This document shows positions 12,701-22,902 of a stretch of 64,000 nucleotides of DNA, piece by piece. Origin of the DNA: Polytrichum commune (Eukaryota > Streptophyta > Polytrichopsida > Polytrichales > Polytrichaceae); NCBI GenBank assembly GCA_950295325.1, contig OX485804.1, positions 24,242,001-24,306,000 on the forward strand. The letters run 5' to 3'. How positions within the stretch are numbered: position 1 is the first letter of the stretch; every line of letters begins with the position of its first letter. Below the pieces are notes generated by a model, which had not been told where the DNA came from, did no database searches, and saw only the letters and a program-made list of their open reading frames with translations. The translations under genes and the position numbers were made by a program.

Positions 12701-13495
12701 ATGAAAAAGGGGAAGTCTACGATGTGGCCAGTGTACAAACAGTTAGTGGCATAGAGTCCAATTAGTGGCAGTGGCCTCGCTACAGTATTGACACCTGGAT
12801 GGTCACAACCCACACCTAGTCAAGTTTATGGCCAGCAAATGGATGCTCCGTGTGCAAACAATCGTGGCTCAAACAGGGCATTTGCAACACCAAACCCTGG
12901 AACATTTAGCGGTATGCCCAATCTTAATTGCCCACCACCAGCGGGCGAAATGAGGATGGAAGTTGAAATTGGTACACATCACGACACACAATATGGGTAT
13001 GGGAAAATCCAAATGCCAGGTGCCACTCCCAATATGGTTGGATACAATGGTGGCAAAGTTGGAAAACGCACAACAACAAGGATGCCGGACATCAAACCGA
13101 GAGTGCCTGGATGGGTAAGCATTCACCTAAACCCTATGACCATTAGTCCATTTGCACTAATTCCTATGTTGCATTAGCATTGGCATGAATGCATTATTCT
13201 AATGAAGTGGATACAGGACCGGTTGCCATATGGGATTCCGTGTTGGGTATTGCACCCAAATACTGGCTTCAAAGCAATTGCAGAGGGCGTGGCCTTGCAC
13301 CACCCCGAGTCCATACTTGCGAACGAACGTGAATTCAACAATTTGTTGTTGCAATTGGAAAGCGAGAGCACACAATATGTCCAAATAACGTATGTGCACA
13401 AGAAAGGGACTCCACTGTTGCACATAGTGCAAGGTAGCGGAATATACAATATAGAGGATTTTTGTCACCACCAGCTCCTACCGGTACTTACATAA
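9745..13495 (+). CDS. TNPA-like CACTA accessory protein, multi-exon
   Basis: In known CACTA elements the second gene binds subterminal repeats and helps transposition. Candidate exons follow. 9745-10080 ends at AAA|GTGAGT. A short exon ends at 10241, GAG|GTGAGG. 10489-11358 contains a Ptta/En/Spm (transposase_24-like) block: CVEKYLKGHLRSSRASWKQV, then PIEVWEVLIKWW and NPHRLGMKNLFEV. 11861-12277 contains a short coiled coil (LVGKVEGMESKMEQIIKELE). 12284-12754 and 12788-13177 are low-complexity linkers. 13202-13495 contains a TNP1-like block (IAEGVALHHPES, YVQITYVHKKGTPLLHI). Domain order and strand agree with one gene. A 158-bp tandem duplication covers the start of the main exon. The frames at 11861-13177 are the least certain, and exon joins are not proven. 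Confidence 0.72.
10246..10561 (+). repeat. Tandem duplication, 2 x 158 bp
   Basis: Bases 10246-10403 and 10404-10561 appear identical. Each unit begins GAGGAAACTTTTTATTTCGG and ends GTGCGTGAGCGTA. The unit contains the 3' part of an intron, its likely acceptor (CATTAAAG) and the start of the main TNPA-like exon (ATGCAAGAAGG). Either acceptor could therefore be used. Identity of the two units implies a very recent event or an assembly duplication. Confidence 0.93.
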
Positions 13496-14374
13496 AGTGG
13501 TCAACCCGATATTTAGTGCCAATGGAAGACTTTGAAAATTCCATGACATATTGTGTGTCATAGCTGGGATAATATTTGCAAATGGTAGAAGTTATTGTTG
13601 CTACTAAGGGAATGCAAGAGTGCCGTGATGGACATGAGAAAGTTCTACACTATTTGTGAATAAAACTATTTTTTTTCTCAACTGCAATAACGAATGGCCA
13701 AACAATTGGGTCAACTGCGATGGATATTCATGTGAATGGGCGGATTGCTGTCATTATTGCATGTGCAAAGTGGGATAGTAACTATACTGAATCTGTTCAA
13801 TATCCACATGTAAAAAGCTATGAAGGCTGGATATAATATCCAATGTAAAAAGCAATGGAGGATATAATATCCACATGTAAAAAACAATGAAGGGTGGAGG
13901 CTAGCGGTGAATAATTTGACCCCCAATAAAATACACGCCAGCAGAGTACCGAGGAATGGTTTACTATATATTATGGTAACTAATGAGAGTAAGTATCCTG
14001 AGTGCTAACTATATATGGAACTGAATCCACAAATGGGCTGACTGATAGCCAACCCCTCCCATAATCGCAGGTCCATAATTATAACCATCCACCTGCCTAA
14101 ACCCATGACCAAACTCAAGAAGGACCCAAAATGACACCTGGAATATCCATATACAATGAAACTCCAACATAATAGGCTCTGACATATGCCATAAACATTG
14201 CCCATTCTGACATCTGCCCTTATAAATTTATGCAGTCCCATTCCACATACAACAATGGATGTCCCTTGCAAGTCATCCCATTTGAGCCAATACACAAGTT
14301 AGAGACCCTAAAACCACTGATGTCCAACGGGATGACAACAGCTCAAATGGTCCATTTATGGTGGCTCAAAAGAC
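13496..14374. other. CACTA right subterminal region
   Basis: No supported coding frame follows the TNP1-like exon. A short direct repeat, ATATAATATCCA with CATGTAAAAAGC, recurs at about 13798-13885. The last 100 bases before the terminus include GGTGGCTCAAAAGA, resembling GGGTGGCTCAAAC near the left end at about 4079, so the subterminal sequences are partly shared. Confidence 0.45.
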
Positions 14375-14393
14375 CCCTACGTCTCTACTAGTG
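14375..14393 (-). repeat. CACTA right terminal inverted repeat
   Basis: CCCTACGTCTCTACTAGTG ends at 14393 and is followed by the second CAT duplication at 14394-14396. Read on the minus strand it starts CACTAGTAGAGACGTAGGG, matching the left terminus. It defines the right boundary of the 10.4-kb element. Confidence 0.9.
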
Positions 14394-14940
14394 CATATAT
14401 GCAATCGCTAAGACACTTTTAGCTCACCCCGCAATGGAACACCCTGATTCACGATGGCACACTTTAACAAGACATGTCCAAACCACACTCTTCCATCAAG
14501 GATGGTACCTTCCATGTATTTGCTATCTCCCAAAGTATAAAGGTTAATCTCGCCTTTGCCTTGATATTCTTTTTATTAAATGCACATCTCCCACTGACAC
14601 ACCCCTATAATTTCTCCCATCACCCCAACTTATAGTAGAATTCATCATATTCACTCAATGCAATAATTGACTCTTCTCCATTGTTATCACTTGCAGACAT
14701 GACAAATACGATACACTTATCTGACACCTCCGCAATCTTGGTTGGAAGACACTCCCTCCCCCTTATAATCACGGACATCATCCACGACATAATTTGTCTA
14801 TACAATGTCCATTGATAAACTTATGAATCTCGATAGACCCCATTCCAACATCAAAAACCCCTTTTGAAAACTACCCCACTCAATGCCATTAAATATCTCA
14901 CTTATATGGTACTCAACAAAAGAGAACTAGGAAAAACACC
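14394..14940 (+). pseudogene. Decayed RNase H / endonuclease element, copy A, right part
   Basis: This continues the element cut at 4018. Joining across the CAT duplication gives an open frame reading NRCNKAIYAIAKTLL, aligning with NRHNKAIWEIRKLLI in copy B (42103-42160). Further on, WYLPCIC at about 14504 aligns with WLLPCTC, the endonuclease strand IVEFIIFTQCNN at about 14632 aligns with IQYIEFTYCND, and KYDTLI..LRNLGWK at about 14707 aligns with KYQPLIDNLTTRGWK. Stops and frame changes are present. The catalytic PD of the endonuclease is not preserved (LDILF in place of PDLLC). The right end is approximate. Confidence 0.8.
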
Positions 14941-15460
14941 CAGTGTGGTTCCCTTAGATTAGTATGTAAGAGATGCCCTGATTTCATCAAGACAAATATG
15001 ATGTGTGATATCTTGAGGGGTTAATGAGGTTGAGACTTGAGAGTGGAAGTTCTTCTACCCATCTGATGGCCTCCTCAATATAGCCGCCTTAAATCTCCCA
15101 CTTTCAGTTCCTTGCTCCACATATTTTTCCAAACTTAGAGCCACGAGATATGTGTATGCCTTGGATAGAAGAATAGTGAATGCAAACCTGTCGGTATTGT
15201 GAAACTTGGTTGTGGACAACATATACATCTTCTTGAAGGAAAGTGGCATACTCACTCATATTTCATGGATTCTTCCTTCCTGCTCAATCATGTCAATCTG
15301 TACAAGCTATCAAAAGTAGAAGAATATACATATGTCTGGATTTAAAGGCACCGGCATTTGCACGGCCATGTGTTTGTGGTAGCCCTGCAAGTTGAAAGCG
15401 AAAAGGTTGAGAAGCAGGGTAAAGCTTGGAAAATCCTTTCTTTGCGGTTTGGAAACACTA
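14941..15460. other. Unassigned DNA between copy A and the Tigger element
   Basis: An open minus-strand frame at 15055-15255 (66 codons) has no recognisable motif. Nothing else was seen. Part may be untranslated tail of the preceding element, but its 3' hairpin, seen in copy B, was not found. Confidence 0.4.
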
Positions 15461-15483
15461 CAGTCCACCCTCTATAAGTGTTA
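15461..15483 (+). repeat. Tigger left terminal inverted repeat
   Basis: A 23-base repeat beginning CAGTCCACCCTCTATAAG, preceded by the target TA. It is the exact inverse of 17832-17854. The CAGT start is characteristic of Tigger and pogo ends. Confidence 0.95.
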
Positions 15484-16093
15484 CCTCTATAAGTGTTAAA
15501 ATTCCATAAGTGTTAACATTTTTTCTACTCCCTACTTGGGGAGACTACAATAACGTTAAGTGTTCAGTGTTAATTGATTGGCTACTCCCCTCTTTGTAAA
15601 TTTGCCCTCTATATCTGTTAACTTATTATTATACTATATAATACCAACAATATAATATACTGTAACATAGCACATGTAATATACTGTAATATACTGTAAC
15701 ATACCCCCCATTTAGAGATTATTAGGGTTTAGGATATTGACTGCAAGTCCCTCCCTCGTCAACTCAGTTTACTCTAGCAGGTTGAGCCAGTCTACTAGCG
15801 TTCGAATTTCTGAGAATGTTGTTTTCGAATTTCAGACTTGTAGGGCGAATCACATACCATTAGAAAGCTATTGAGGAGACGATTCCAATGGTAGTAGTTT
15901 TGTTGAATTCCGACTTCTAACGAGTGAGTTATGGTTGGCCGAAATCTGCCTTCCAAGTCTCCTGCGGCAGCGGCGGCGAGTTTTGTCTGATTAATTTTGA
16001 GGGTGCTATATTATTTTTTGTGGATAGGGTTTGTGTCCTTGTGGTTTAGAGTCAGTTTGCATCTGTCTTTCAATTTAATCTAGGACAGTAGAG

Positions 16094-17677
16094 ATGGGGA
16101 AGGCTTCAGAGTTCAATTTGGCTCAGAAGAAAGAGATTTTGTTGTATCGGTAGAGTCACGTTGAATCAGGGCAACGTATTAGCAACAGAGCTCTAACATT
16201 GTGGGCAAATGCTAAATTCCAAGCCTCTTCATCTGAAATGTTCATTTCCAGGTTACTCAAGAGAAAGGATTTGCTGGACTTAGACGTTGAAGCACCTCCA
16301 ACTATTAAGAGAGTCAGAAAGGTTTACTGCCCTCAGGTTGAGAATGCTACATTTTCTTGGTTTACACTGATGCAGGAACATGGTGCTACCATAACAAATG
16401 ATCTTTTGATAGCAGCTGCAAAGGAATTCTACAACATGAGCCAGAAGGATCCATCTCAAAAGGAGCTACAATTTTCTAATGGGTGGTTGGAGGGCTTCAA
16501 GCGGAGGTTTAAGATTAAAGGCTACACTCGACATGGAGAAGTAGGTTCAGCAGACAACTCTCCAGAGGCCTTACAACGCATGGAGTAGATCAAACTCATA
16601 TGTTCAAGGTACCAAGTCTCTGATATTTTTAATATGGATGAGACTGGGTTGTTCTATCGATTAGAGCCAAACCGTACATTAGCCACACATCGCCTATCTG
16701 GTAGAAAAAAACAAAAAGAGAGGCTCACAATTGCATTCACCAGTAATGTTGATGGTAGCATTAAGCTGCCTCCTTTTGTTATTAACAAGTTTGTGAAGCC
16801 TAGAGCCTTCTCTCAAAGAAATATTGTGAATCCTCAAAACCTTGGCATTTTGTGGGCAGCCAACAAGAAGGCTTTGATGACAACAGAATTATTTGAAAGG
16901 TTTATGCTAGATTTTGAGGCAAGAATGGTTGCATTGGGCAAGCAGAAGGTTTTGCTTCTTGTTGATAACTTCTCAGGACACCAAACTCCTACCATAGGAT
17001 CAAGGTTGCGTATCACTCAATTGGAGTTTCTACCACCCAACACCACTAGCAGATTTCAGCCCATGGATGCAGGAATAATAGCCTCATTCAAAGCCCAATA
17101 TCGCAAGCGAATGATTGAGCACAAGATCAATTGTTTGATGTCTGCTCAGAATCCAGAGCTTGATGTGTATCAAGCAATAGTCATGCTTCTTCATTCTGGA
17201 GTACTATCTATTCTGACCACCAATCAAGCATTACAGGAGGCTCACCAAAAAGAAGTGCAAGAAATCACCACACTTTTGGAGCGGCTTAGTGTGGTATGTC
17301 AAGCAAGCTCAGAGATCTCACCTAATATGACTGCATAGGAATTCATCAACTATGAAGCTGAATTTGACTTGAATAATCCTTACCAACCATCCAATGAGGA
17401 ATTGATGGAGATGTTCAACCCAGATTGCTTTGTTGAGGAGGAGGATGACACTGAAACTCTTGCATCTGAACCTATAGCCCCTGTGTGTTACAAGGATGTG
17501 CAGTCTTCTCTTCAAACTTTACGTCATTATCTTGAGCAAAGGTCTACTGATGTTATGCATTTGGTCAAGAAATTAGAAAAGTTTGAGAAAGAGATTGATC
17601 ACCTACATGTGAATCAGCTCCAGCAGACCTCTATAGATGCCTTCTTCCATCCTACAGGAGTGGAAATGGAGGAGTGA
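16094..17677 (+). pseudogene. Tigger/pogo transposase with three in-frame TAG codons
   Basis: A single frame runs from ATG 16094 to TGA 17675-17677, about 527 codons. It is interrupted only by TAG at 16151, 16586 and 17336. Residues 1-65 form a CENP-B/HTH-like DNA-binding start (GQRISNRALTLWA, SRLLKRKDLL). A second helix-turn-helix follows (NGWLEGFKRRFKIKG). The DDE_1 catalytic domain shows NMDETGLFYR, LLLVDNFSGHQ and FQPMDAGIIASFKAQYRKRM, giving an Asp-Asp-Asp triad. The C-terminus is acidic, then coiled-coil-like, and ends QTSIDAFF, which fits a PCNA-interacting (PIP) box. No frameshift is present. All three stops can be explained by CAG to TAG changes, so the gene was probably inactivated recently; suppression of TAG is a less likely alternative. 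Confidence 0.93.
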
Positions 17678-17831
17678 GACTCCTCAATTGTATTTTGGAA
17701 CTTCAACTGGTATTATAACAATATTTTACTTGTGTTACATTTATACGTGTTATGTTTTGATTTGTTAAACTCTATATTTCTATAAGTGTTAACACTTTAT
17801 AAGTGTTAACAATATTACCACTCCCAATTGT

Positions 17832-17854
17832 TAACACTTATAGAGGGTGGACTG
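17832..17854 (-). repeat. Tigger right terminal inverted repeat
   Basis: Exact inverse of 15461-15483 and followed by the target TA at 17855-17856. Together they fix the element boundaries to the base. Confidence 0.95.
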
Positions 17855-17856
17855 TA

Positions 17857-19321
17857 CTAGGAAAAACACATGAAAAGCACAGTACTGTACACTGACAGCC
17901 CGCAGAGTGCTGCACAGATGTCGGAGACTGCCCAGGCGGTGCCAGCGACTGTGGACGCGGTGTCATCATGGACCAGTCCTATTATTGGCAAACCAAGGTG
18001 TGTGAACATTGTTGTGATTTTTGCTGTCAAATTATGTTGTAAGTGTGTCGTGTGTTTGACAATCCATAATTGACCGAGCGCATTAATTGCATGTATATGT
18101 GACATCAATACGCGGTTAATAATTGTATCCCTGACATCATGGGGTGTTCTACTGGTCGTTGTATGTACATAGTACATTTAGTGGTCGTACTTTATACACG
18201 TATTGCCCTGCCTCGTTGTGTGCTATTTTTTCATACAATGTATTGTTGTGTGTGAAATACAAATGATTATTGTAAATGCAACATTGCAATGCAAACTGTC
18301 TGCGAACTTCAAATACCATGCATTCGCAATGGCGTGCACATTCCCAACCATTGCAGATTTTTGTCTGTTTTTCAAGTTTTTGTGCATTCGGCACAGTATA
18401 TTCATACTACCAAAAACTACAGCATGCATTACTGTTCATTTGGTTGCAAATGAGCTGCCATTCGTCCAAACAACTTTGCCATTGCTAAATTGACACCATT
18501 CCTGCTTCCTATCCGTCCTCCTGTAATTTGTTGCCCCTGTGCAGATCTCCCACATAGAGGGTTGCCTCTGTCAGAGCTCTCTGTCGAAGAGGACCCCTTT
18601 CCTAGTAGTGAAAGCCCTGGATTAGTGTTGAAGACACTAAATTAGTCTAGTGAGATTAAGATGAGATGACTTATCACCCTGCCATGGTTGCCATGAAATC
18701 TAACACCATTTGCACCTCCCTCTACCTTTTTGATACCTCCCAACAGTCACTATGCTACTTTATTCCATATACTATAGTGACCATGTTGAAATAGTAATAC
18801 ACTAACTATTTTATTTATTCTCACCAATTCTATGTTGTCTTGCTAAATATATTGATTGTAAACCACCCGTGTAGTGTCACCAACACTGAATATAAACCTA
18901 ACCTTATTTGTCATTCCTTGTAAATAATTTGAGCACTATAGGTTTACCATGTTGCAACTATCGTCAGTTATTAAATGACTTATCATCTAAAATTCCAATC
19001 ATCCATGACAACATTCCATTTTAGAATGTTAGGATGCAGAAAATAACAAACGTTGTTTGAGTAATTAGCATGGATTTTATCCATGACAATACTCATAAAC
19101 CTATTGATAAGAAGTGTCATTAGAAAATATTACCACAATGACATCAAATACAATACAACACTAGATACAATGTTTAGTGTAGTAATTGGGCTTGTGCTAA
19201 ATTTAAAGTTTACAAAAAGGGTCTAGATCCCCCAATGGCAGCAACGGGAAATAATTTAGAACAGATGACATTTGCAATTTTTCTTCAGTTGTGTTTTCAG
19301 TGGTGCTATGTACAGAAGCAT
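17857..19321. other. Unassigned intergenic DNA
   Basis: No recognisable exon, terminal repeat or RNA gene was found. Short open frames on both strands at 17857-18490 overlap one another and carry no motif. The AT-rich sequence from 18650 to 19320 shows nothing identifiable. Confidence 0.4.
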
Positions 19322-19334
19322 ATGTAAAATGCTT
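19322..19334. repeat. 13-bp LINE target site duplication, left
   Basis: ATGTAAAATGCTT at 19322-19334 recurs exactly at 22890-22902, directly after the A-rich tail. This is the expected footprint of target-primed reverse transcription and fixes both ends of the LINE. Confidence 0.93.
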
Positions 19335-19336
19335 CT

Positions 19337-22300
19337 AAAAGGGAGGAACTCTACGCTAGAGCAAACCTAGAGACGGCTACAGCTAGGCTTCACGAAGACA
19401 TCTACAATGAGGATAAACAAGGGGAAGTCAACAAGTACAAGGGCATAATTGAAGGGATAGAGGATAGAAAAGCTAGAGGAGCAACAATAAGGGCTAGGGT
19501 AAAATGGCAAAAAGTTGGAGATAAGTGCTCAGGGGAATTCTTCAAATCGGTTAGACAGAAGAATGCGCATGCAATCATCTCAGAACTTAGAGATACTCAT
19601 GGAAGGAGTTTTACCAGGAAAGAAGACCTTGAGGCAATATGCCTAGATTTCTACAAAAACTTGTATAAACATAAGGATATCTCGGAAGGAGCCATAAACG
19701 AAGTGCTAGAGGGCCTACCGGCCACTTTTACATATGACATGAATGAAGCATTAGCAAAGAACATTACAAAAAAAAAGTTATCAGCTGCAGTTTCATCGAT
19801 GGCTAAGGGGAAAGCACCAGGTCAAGACGGGGTACCAATTGAGTTTTTCAAGAAAATGTGGACCACAATTGGAAATGACTTTCTCCGTATGTTGGTTAAA
19901 GGGTTTGAAGACGGGGCTTTACATGAGGGGGTTACAAGAGGGCTTATTAGCCTCATTCCTAAAGAGGGGGACCTTAAAGATCTAAACTACTGGAGACCCA
20001 TCACCCTCCTAAACAATAGTTACAAGATCCTTGCTAAGGCCCTACAGCTTAGACTCCAACCTATCCTACGTGATGTAATTAGTCCAGAACAGACGGCATT
20101 CCTTCCGCTGCGATTTATTTTGGACAATATCGTCTTAACACAAGAAACCTTGCATTGGGCCAAAACATCAAAGCAACCGACAGTGTTCTTGAAACTGGAT
20201 TTCTCCAAGGCTTATGACAAAGTTTCGTGGCATTTCTTGTTTAGAACAATGCAAAAGATGAATGTTAGTGCTAAGTTCATTAAATGGGTAGAGTTGCTTT
20301 TCAAAAATGCGTCGGCCGTGGTCAACTTGAACGGGAGCCCTGGCAATTCATTTAAGGTAGAACGGGGGGTAAGACAAGGATGTCCAATTGCACCATACCT
20401 ATTTCTCATTGTGGGTGAGGCTCTTACACACACAATCAAGAAGGCAATAGCGGAAGGTAGACTTAGGGGAATCACCCTCCCAGGAGGACACAAACAACAA
20501 AGCATTTCATAGTATGCAGATGATTCATCATTTATGGTAAGGGGGGAGAAGAAGTACGTGGACGAACTTGTGCGCCTCCTAAAGGTCTTGAGCGCTGCAT
20601 CCGGGATGGAAATTAACTGGGAAAAGTCTTGTGCTTACTGGTTTGACAAATTCACGCATAGACCTCAGTGGCTAAATGGATACAATTGGCAATGGGCGGA
20701 GGAGGGGGACTTGTCAAAGTTGTTGGGCACACCATTCGGGCTTAACCTCAATATCCAAGATGTTGATACCTTCCTATATCGGAAAATTGCCAAAAAACTT
20801 GATTACTGGAGCACAATGAAACTGTCTCTCGCAGGGAGAGCGGTAATCTGCAACCAAGTCCTACTTTCTACCCTGTGGTTTTTCATAACAGTATGGGGAG
20901 GATCTAATAAGATTTTGAGAAGAATTAGGGGAGCAATCCGCAACTATCTCTGGTCAGGAAAGGAGCAACTCACACGGACTAGAGTCAGCTGGGGAGAATG
21001 CTGTTTAAAAAAGAAGAACGGGGGTTTAGGACTTGTGGATCTTGAGGTGGCCAAGACAAGCCTCCTCTGCAAATGGGTGGTTAAAGCTATGGAACCGGGC
21101 GAATCTAACCTGCAGTTAATGTTAAGGTATAGACTGGCAAGGTTTAAACCGCAAAGAGGAAATAGTTGGGGGGTTAGCTTGGACTGGTTCACTAGTAAAA
21201 AGCATCAAGGTTTCCCGGGGTCTTCAATTTGGGGACATATAGGTAAAGCGTGGAAAATCATGGTTAAGGGGCTCTATCAAATTCCGCCTCGAACTCGGAT
21301 GGAAGTGCTCAACTCTAACATCTGGTGGACGGAAGGGGTGGAATTGCTCAACCAAGGTTTTGCATATCATAGAGGACTTTACTTTTATCGTAAGGGGATT
21401 GGAACGTGGACGACATTTGGGACAGTAACAACCAAGACTTCTTCACATTGGAAAAGGCCCAAGAAAAATTTAGACTCGAGAACACGGATAGGGAGGATTG
21501 TTAGAAATGATAGATAAAATTGCCGGAAATGGCGAAACCTCGAAGAAGATGAGGACATCACATACCCCGGACAATGGCTTGGATTCTACACGAGGGACGA
21601 GGAAGACCCGGTATGCGTCTTCCAATGTGTTGAAGGCTTCACACCGGAATGCCTACAATGGCATAATGCTACCCTCCCCTTCCCCACGACATGCTACACG
21701 GTAGGCACTCACTCTAGATGTCTTAGAGTATGGGAAAGGCCTCTTGGAGAGATTGAAGGATATTTTCATAAGGTGAAGATTATTTACACGAATAGGGGCC
21801 CCAAAAAGGAAGGGGAACGAGAAGAGATCATCTTCTTTTATGGCAAACTTGCCACACTTGGATGGGACCCGGACAGGTGGCGGTGGATAGATGGAGGGCA
21901 TTTTCTGGACTACACCACCAAGGCCGGGCGTGATGCCATTATTAACAGAAACCCAGGCACTTCCCGCGCGGCGGAGAAATGGCAAGGCTACCTCCCGGGC
22001 AACTACAAGTTCTATTGGTTGCAAGTTTGGGACCCACTTCGCGCGGGGAAGGAGGCGGCATTTATATGGTCGATATGGCACAAAGCTGTGGCCGTGAATG
22101 AGTGGAGGGCTCGAATCGCACCGGCCTCTATCTCTAAACAATGTGTCTTTTGCCTCCCACACACTAGTGAGTCGGTCAAACATAAATTTTGGGATTGTAT
22201 CCAAGCACGAAGGGCATGGAGATGGGCCACTTTTATTATGCACGAACTTTGTGGGGTGAGAACGGGGAACTACGACTGTTTCAATTGGAAACAAGCTTTG

Positions 22301-22633
22301 TTCGGGGAAAGGATCCCTAAACGATACGGTAAAAAGATCAAAATTTGGCATCTACTAAGAGGGATTACACTTTGGACTATTTGGATTGAACGCAATGATA
22401 GAGTGTTCAACCAAGTACAATGGCATGAATCCAAGACCAAACAAATCATTTGGGATGGACTTATCATGTATGCCAAAGCGGCATGGAATCGGGTGCTTGA
22501 TACTATTAAGATCAATAGTTTTTTGACGGTGGCGATGATCCAAGGCTTTGACAAAACTTGGGGAGCACGGGCCGTCTTGTGTAGTAGGAGGAATTTACGT
22601 ATGGAGTGGAATTGGAGGAGGCACACTAGGTAG
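19337..22633 (+). pseudogene. LINE ORF2: reverse transcriptase and zf-RVT, with two stops
   Basis: One continuous frame runs from the truncated start to TAG at 22631-22633. Internal stops are TAG at 20510 and TAA at 21515. Before the polymerase is a thumb-like linker (KWQKVGDKCSGEFF). Polymerase motifs are GKAPGQDGVPIEFFK (about 19809), LIPKEGDLKDLNYWRPI, ILDNIVLTQETLHWA, FLKLDFSKAYDKVSW (about 20187), GVRQGCPIAPYLF (about 20367) and the catalytic YADDS at 20513. The first stop sits just before YADD, where glutamine is common. The C-terminal zinc-binding RVT domain is IWHKAVAVNEWRARI with CVFC and the downstream H and C (about 22066-22200). It would prime reverse transcription at nicked DNA in the nucleus. 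Plant L1-type affinity is inferred from the zf-RVT tail. Confidence 0.93.
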
Positions 22634-22889
22634 AGTTTTCCCCGCCTTTTGGTGGGTCGGTGGTTTGGGGGTGGTCCTTGGTTGGTGGGGTGGGGGTGGT
22701 TCCTTGGTTAGGTGGGTTGGTGGGTTGTCCGTGGTGAGGGCTTGTTTCTTGGTTCTTCTTACGTGGCGGTGTCCCGCACCCGAGGGGTCCCGCCTCCCCT
22801 CGGTGATGGGTGCGGGTTTTTGTTTTTGTTTTCAATTCATTTGGCGTTGGCTGGGTTTGCCTTCTGTCTCAAAAAAAAAAACAAAAAAA
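22634..22889 (+). other. LINE 3' untranslated region and A-rich tail
   Basis: A G/T-rich segment with repeated GGTTGGTGGG-like runs leads to CCTTCTGTCTC and an A-rich tail. A G-rich 3' UTR is common in L1-type LINEs. The final GTCTC-A junction recurs in inverse orientation at 53783-53800. Confidence 0.8.
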
Positions 22890-22902
22890 ATGTAAAATGC
22901 TT

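Larger units (their letters stand above)
4019..14393. mobile_element. Complete CACTA (En/Spm-like) DNA transposon
   Basis: The element begins CACTAGTACAGATGAGGGG and ends with the imperfect inverse CCCCTACGTCTCTACTAGTG; it is flanked on both sides by CAT. It is 10,375 bp long. It carries a TNP2-type transposase gene on the minus strand (about 4936-8929) and a TNPA-like gene on the plus strand (about 9745-13495), so the two are transcribed divergently from a central region near 9.6-9.8 kb. About 0.9 kb at each end is non-coding and would hold the subterminal TNPA-binding repeats known for the family; I did not resolve their motif. It sits inside an older element at 1850-14940 and is therefore younger. 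The TNP2 frames contain few interruptions, so the copy may be recent. Confidence 0.92.
15461..17854 (+). mobile_element. Complete Tigger/pogo DNA transposon
   Basis: The element is bounded by perfect 23-bp inverted repeats, CAGTCCACCCTCTATAAGTG at 15461 and CACTTATAGAGGGTGGACTG ending at 17854, each extended by three further matching bases inward. The target dinucleotide TA is duplicated at 15459-15460 and 17855-17856, as expected for the Tc1/mariner-pogo superfamily. Subterminal direct and inverted copies of CTATAAGTGTTAA occur inside both ends (15481-15515 and 17779-17810). Length is 2,394 bp with one transposase gene. The perfect repeats argue for recent mobility, although the transposase now contains stop codons. 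Confidence 0.95.
19335..22889 (+). mobile_element. 5'-truncated L1-type LINE retrotransposon
   Basis: The insertion is 3,555 bp long, starts inside ORF2 and ends with an A-rich tail at about 22871-22889. It is flanked by the 13-bp duplication ATGTAAAATGCTT. The 5' truncation removes ORF1 and the AP-endonuclease domain, so this is a dead-on-arrival copy. A minus-strand fragment of a related 3' end (GAGACAGAAGGC) lies at about 53785, implying that the family is dispersed in the genome. Confidence 0.94.

Noticed and set aside
15700-15740. Telomere-like TTAGGGTTTAGG
   Set aside because: There is only one and a half units near 15724, with no array; it lies inside the Tigger element.
16151-17338. 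TAG reassigned to glutamine in this nuclear genome
   Set aside because: Some green algae read TAG as Gln, and four element stops here are TAG. However the LINE also has an in-frame TAA, the RNase H element and gypsy have TGA, and the LINE frame itself ends with TAG. Mutation of CAG is simpler; a change of code cannot be shown from dead elements.
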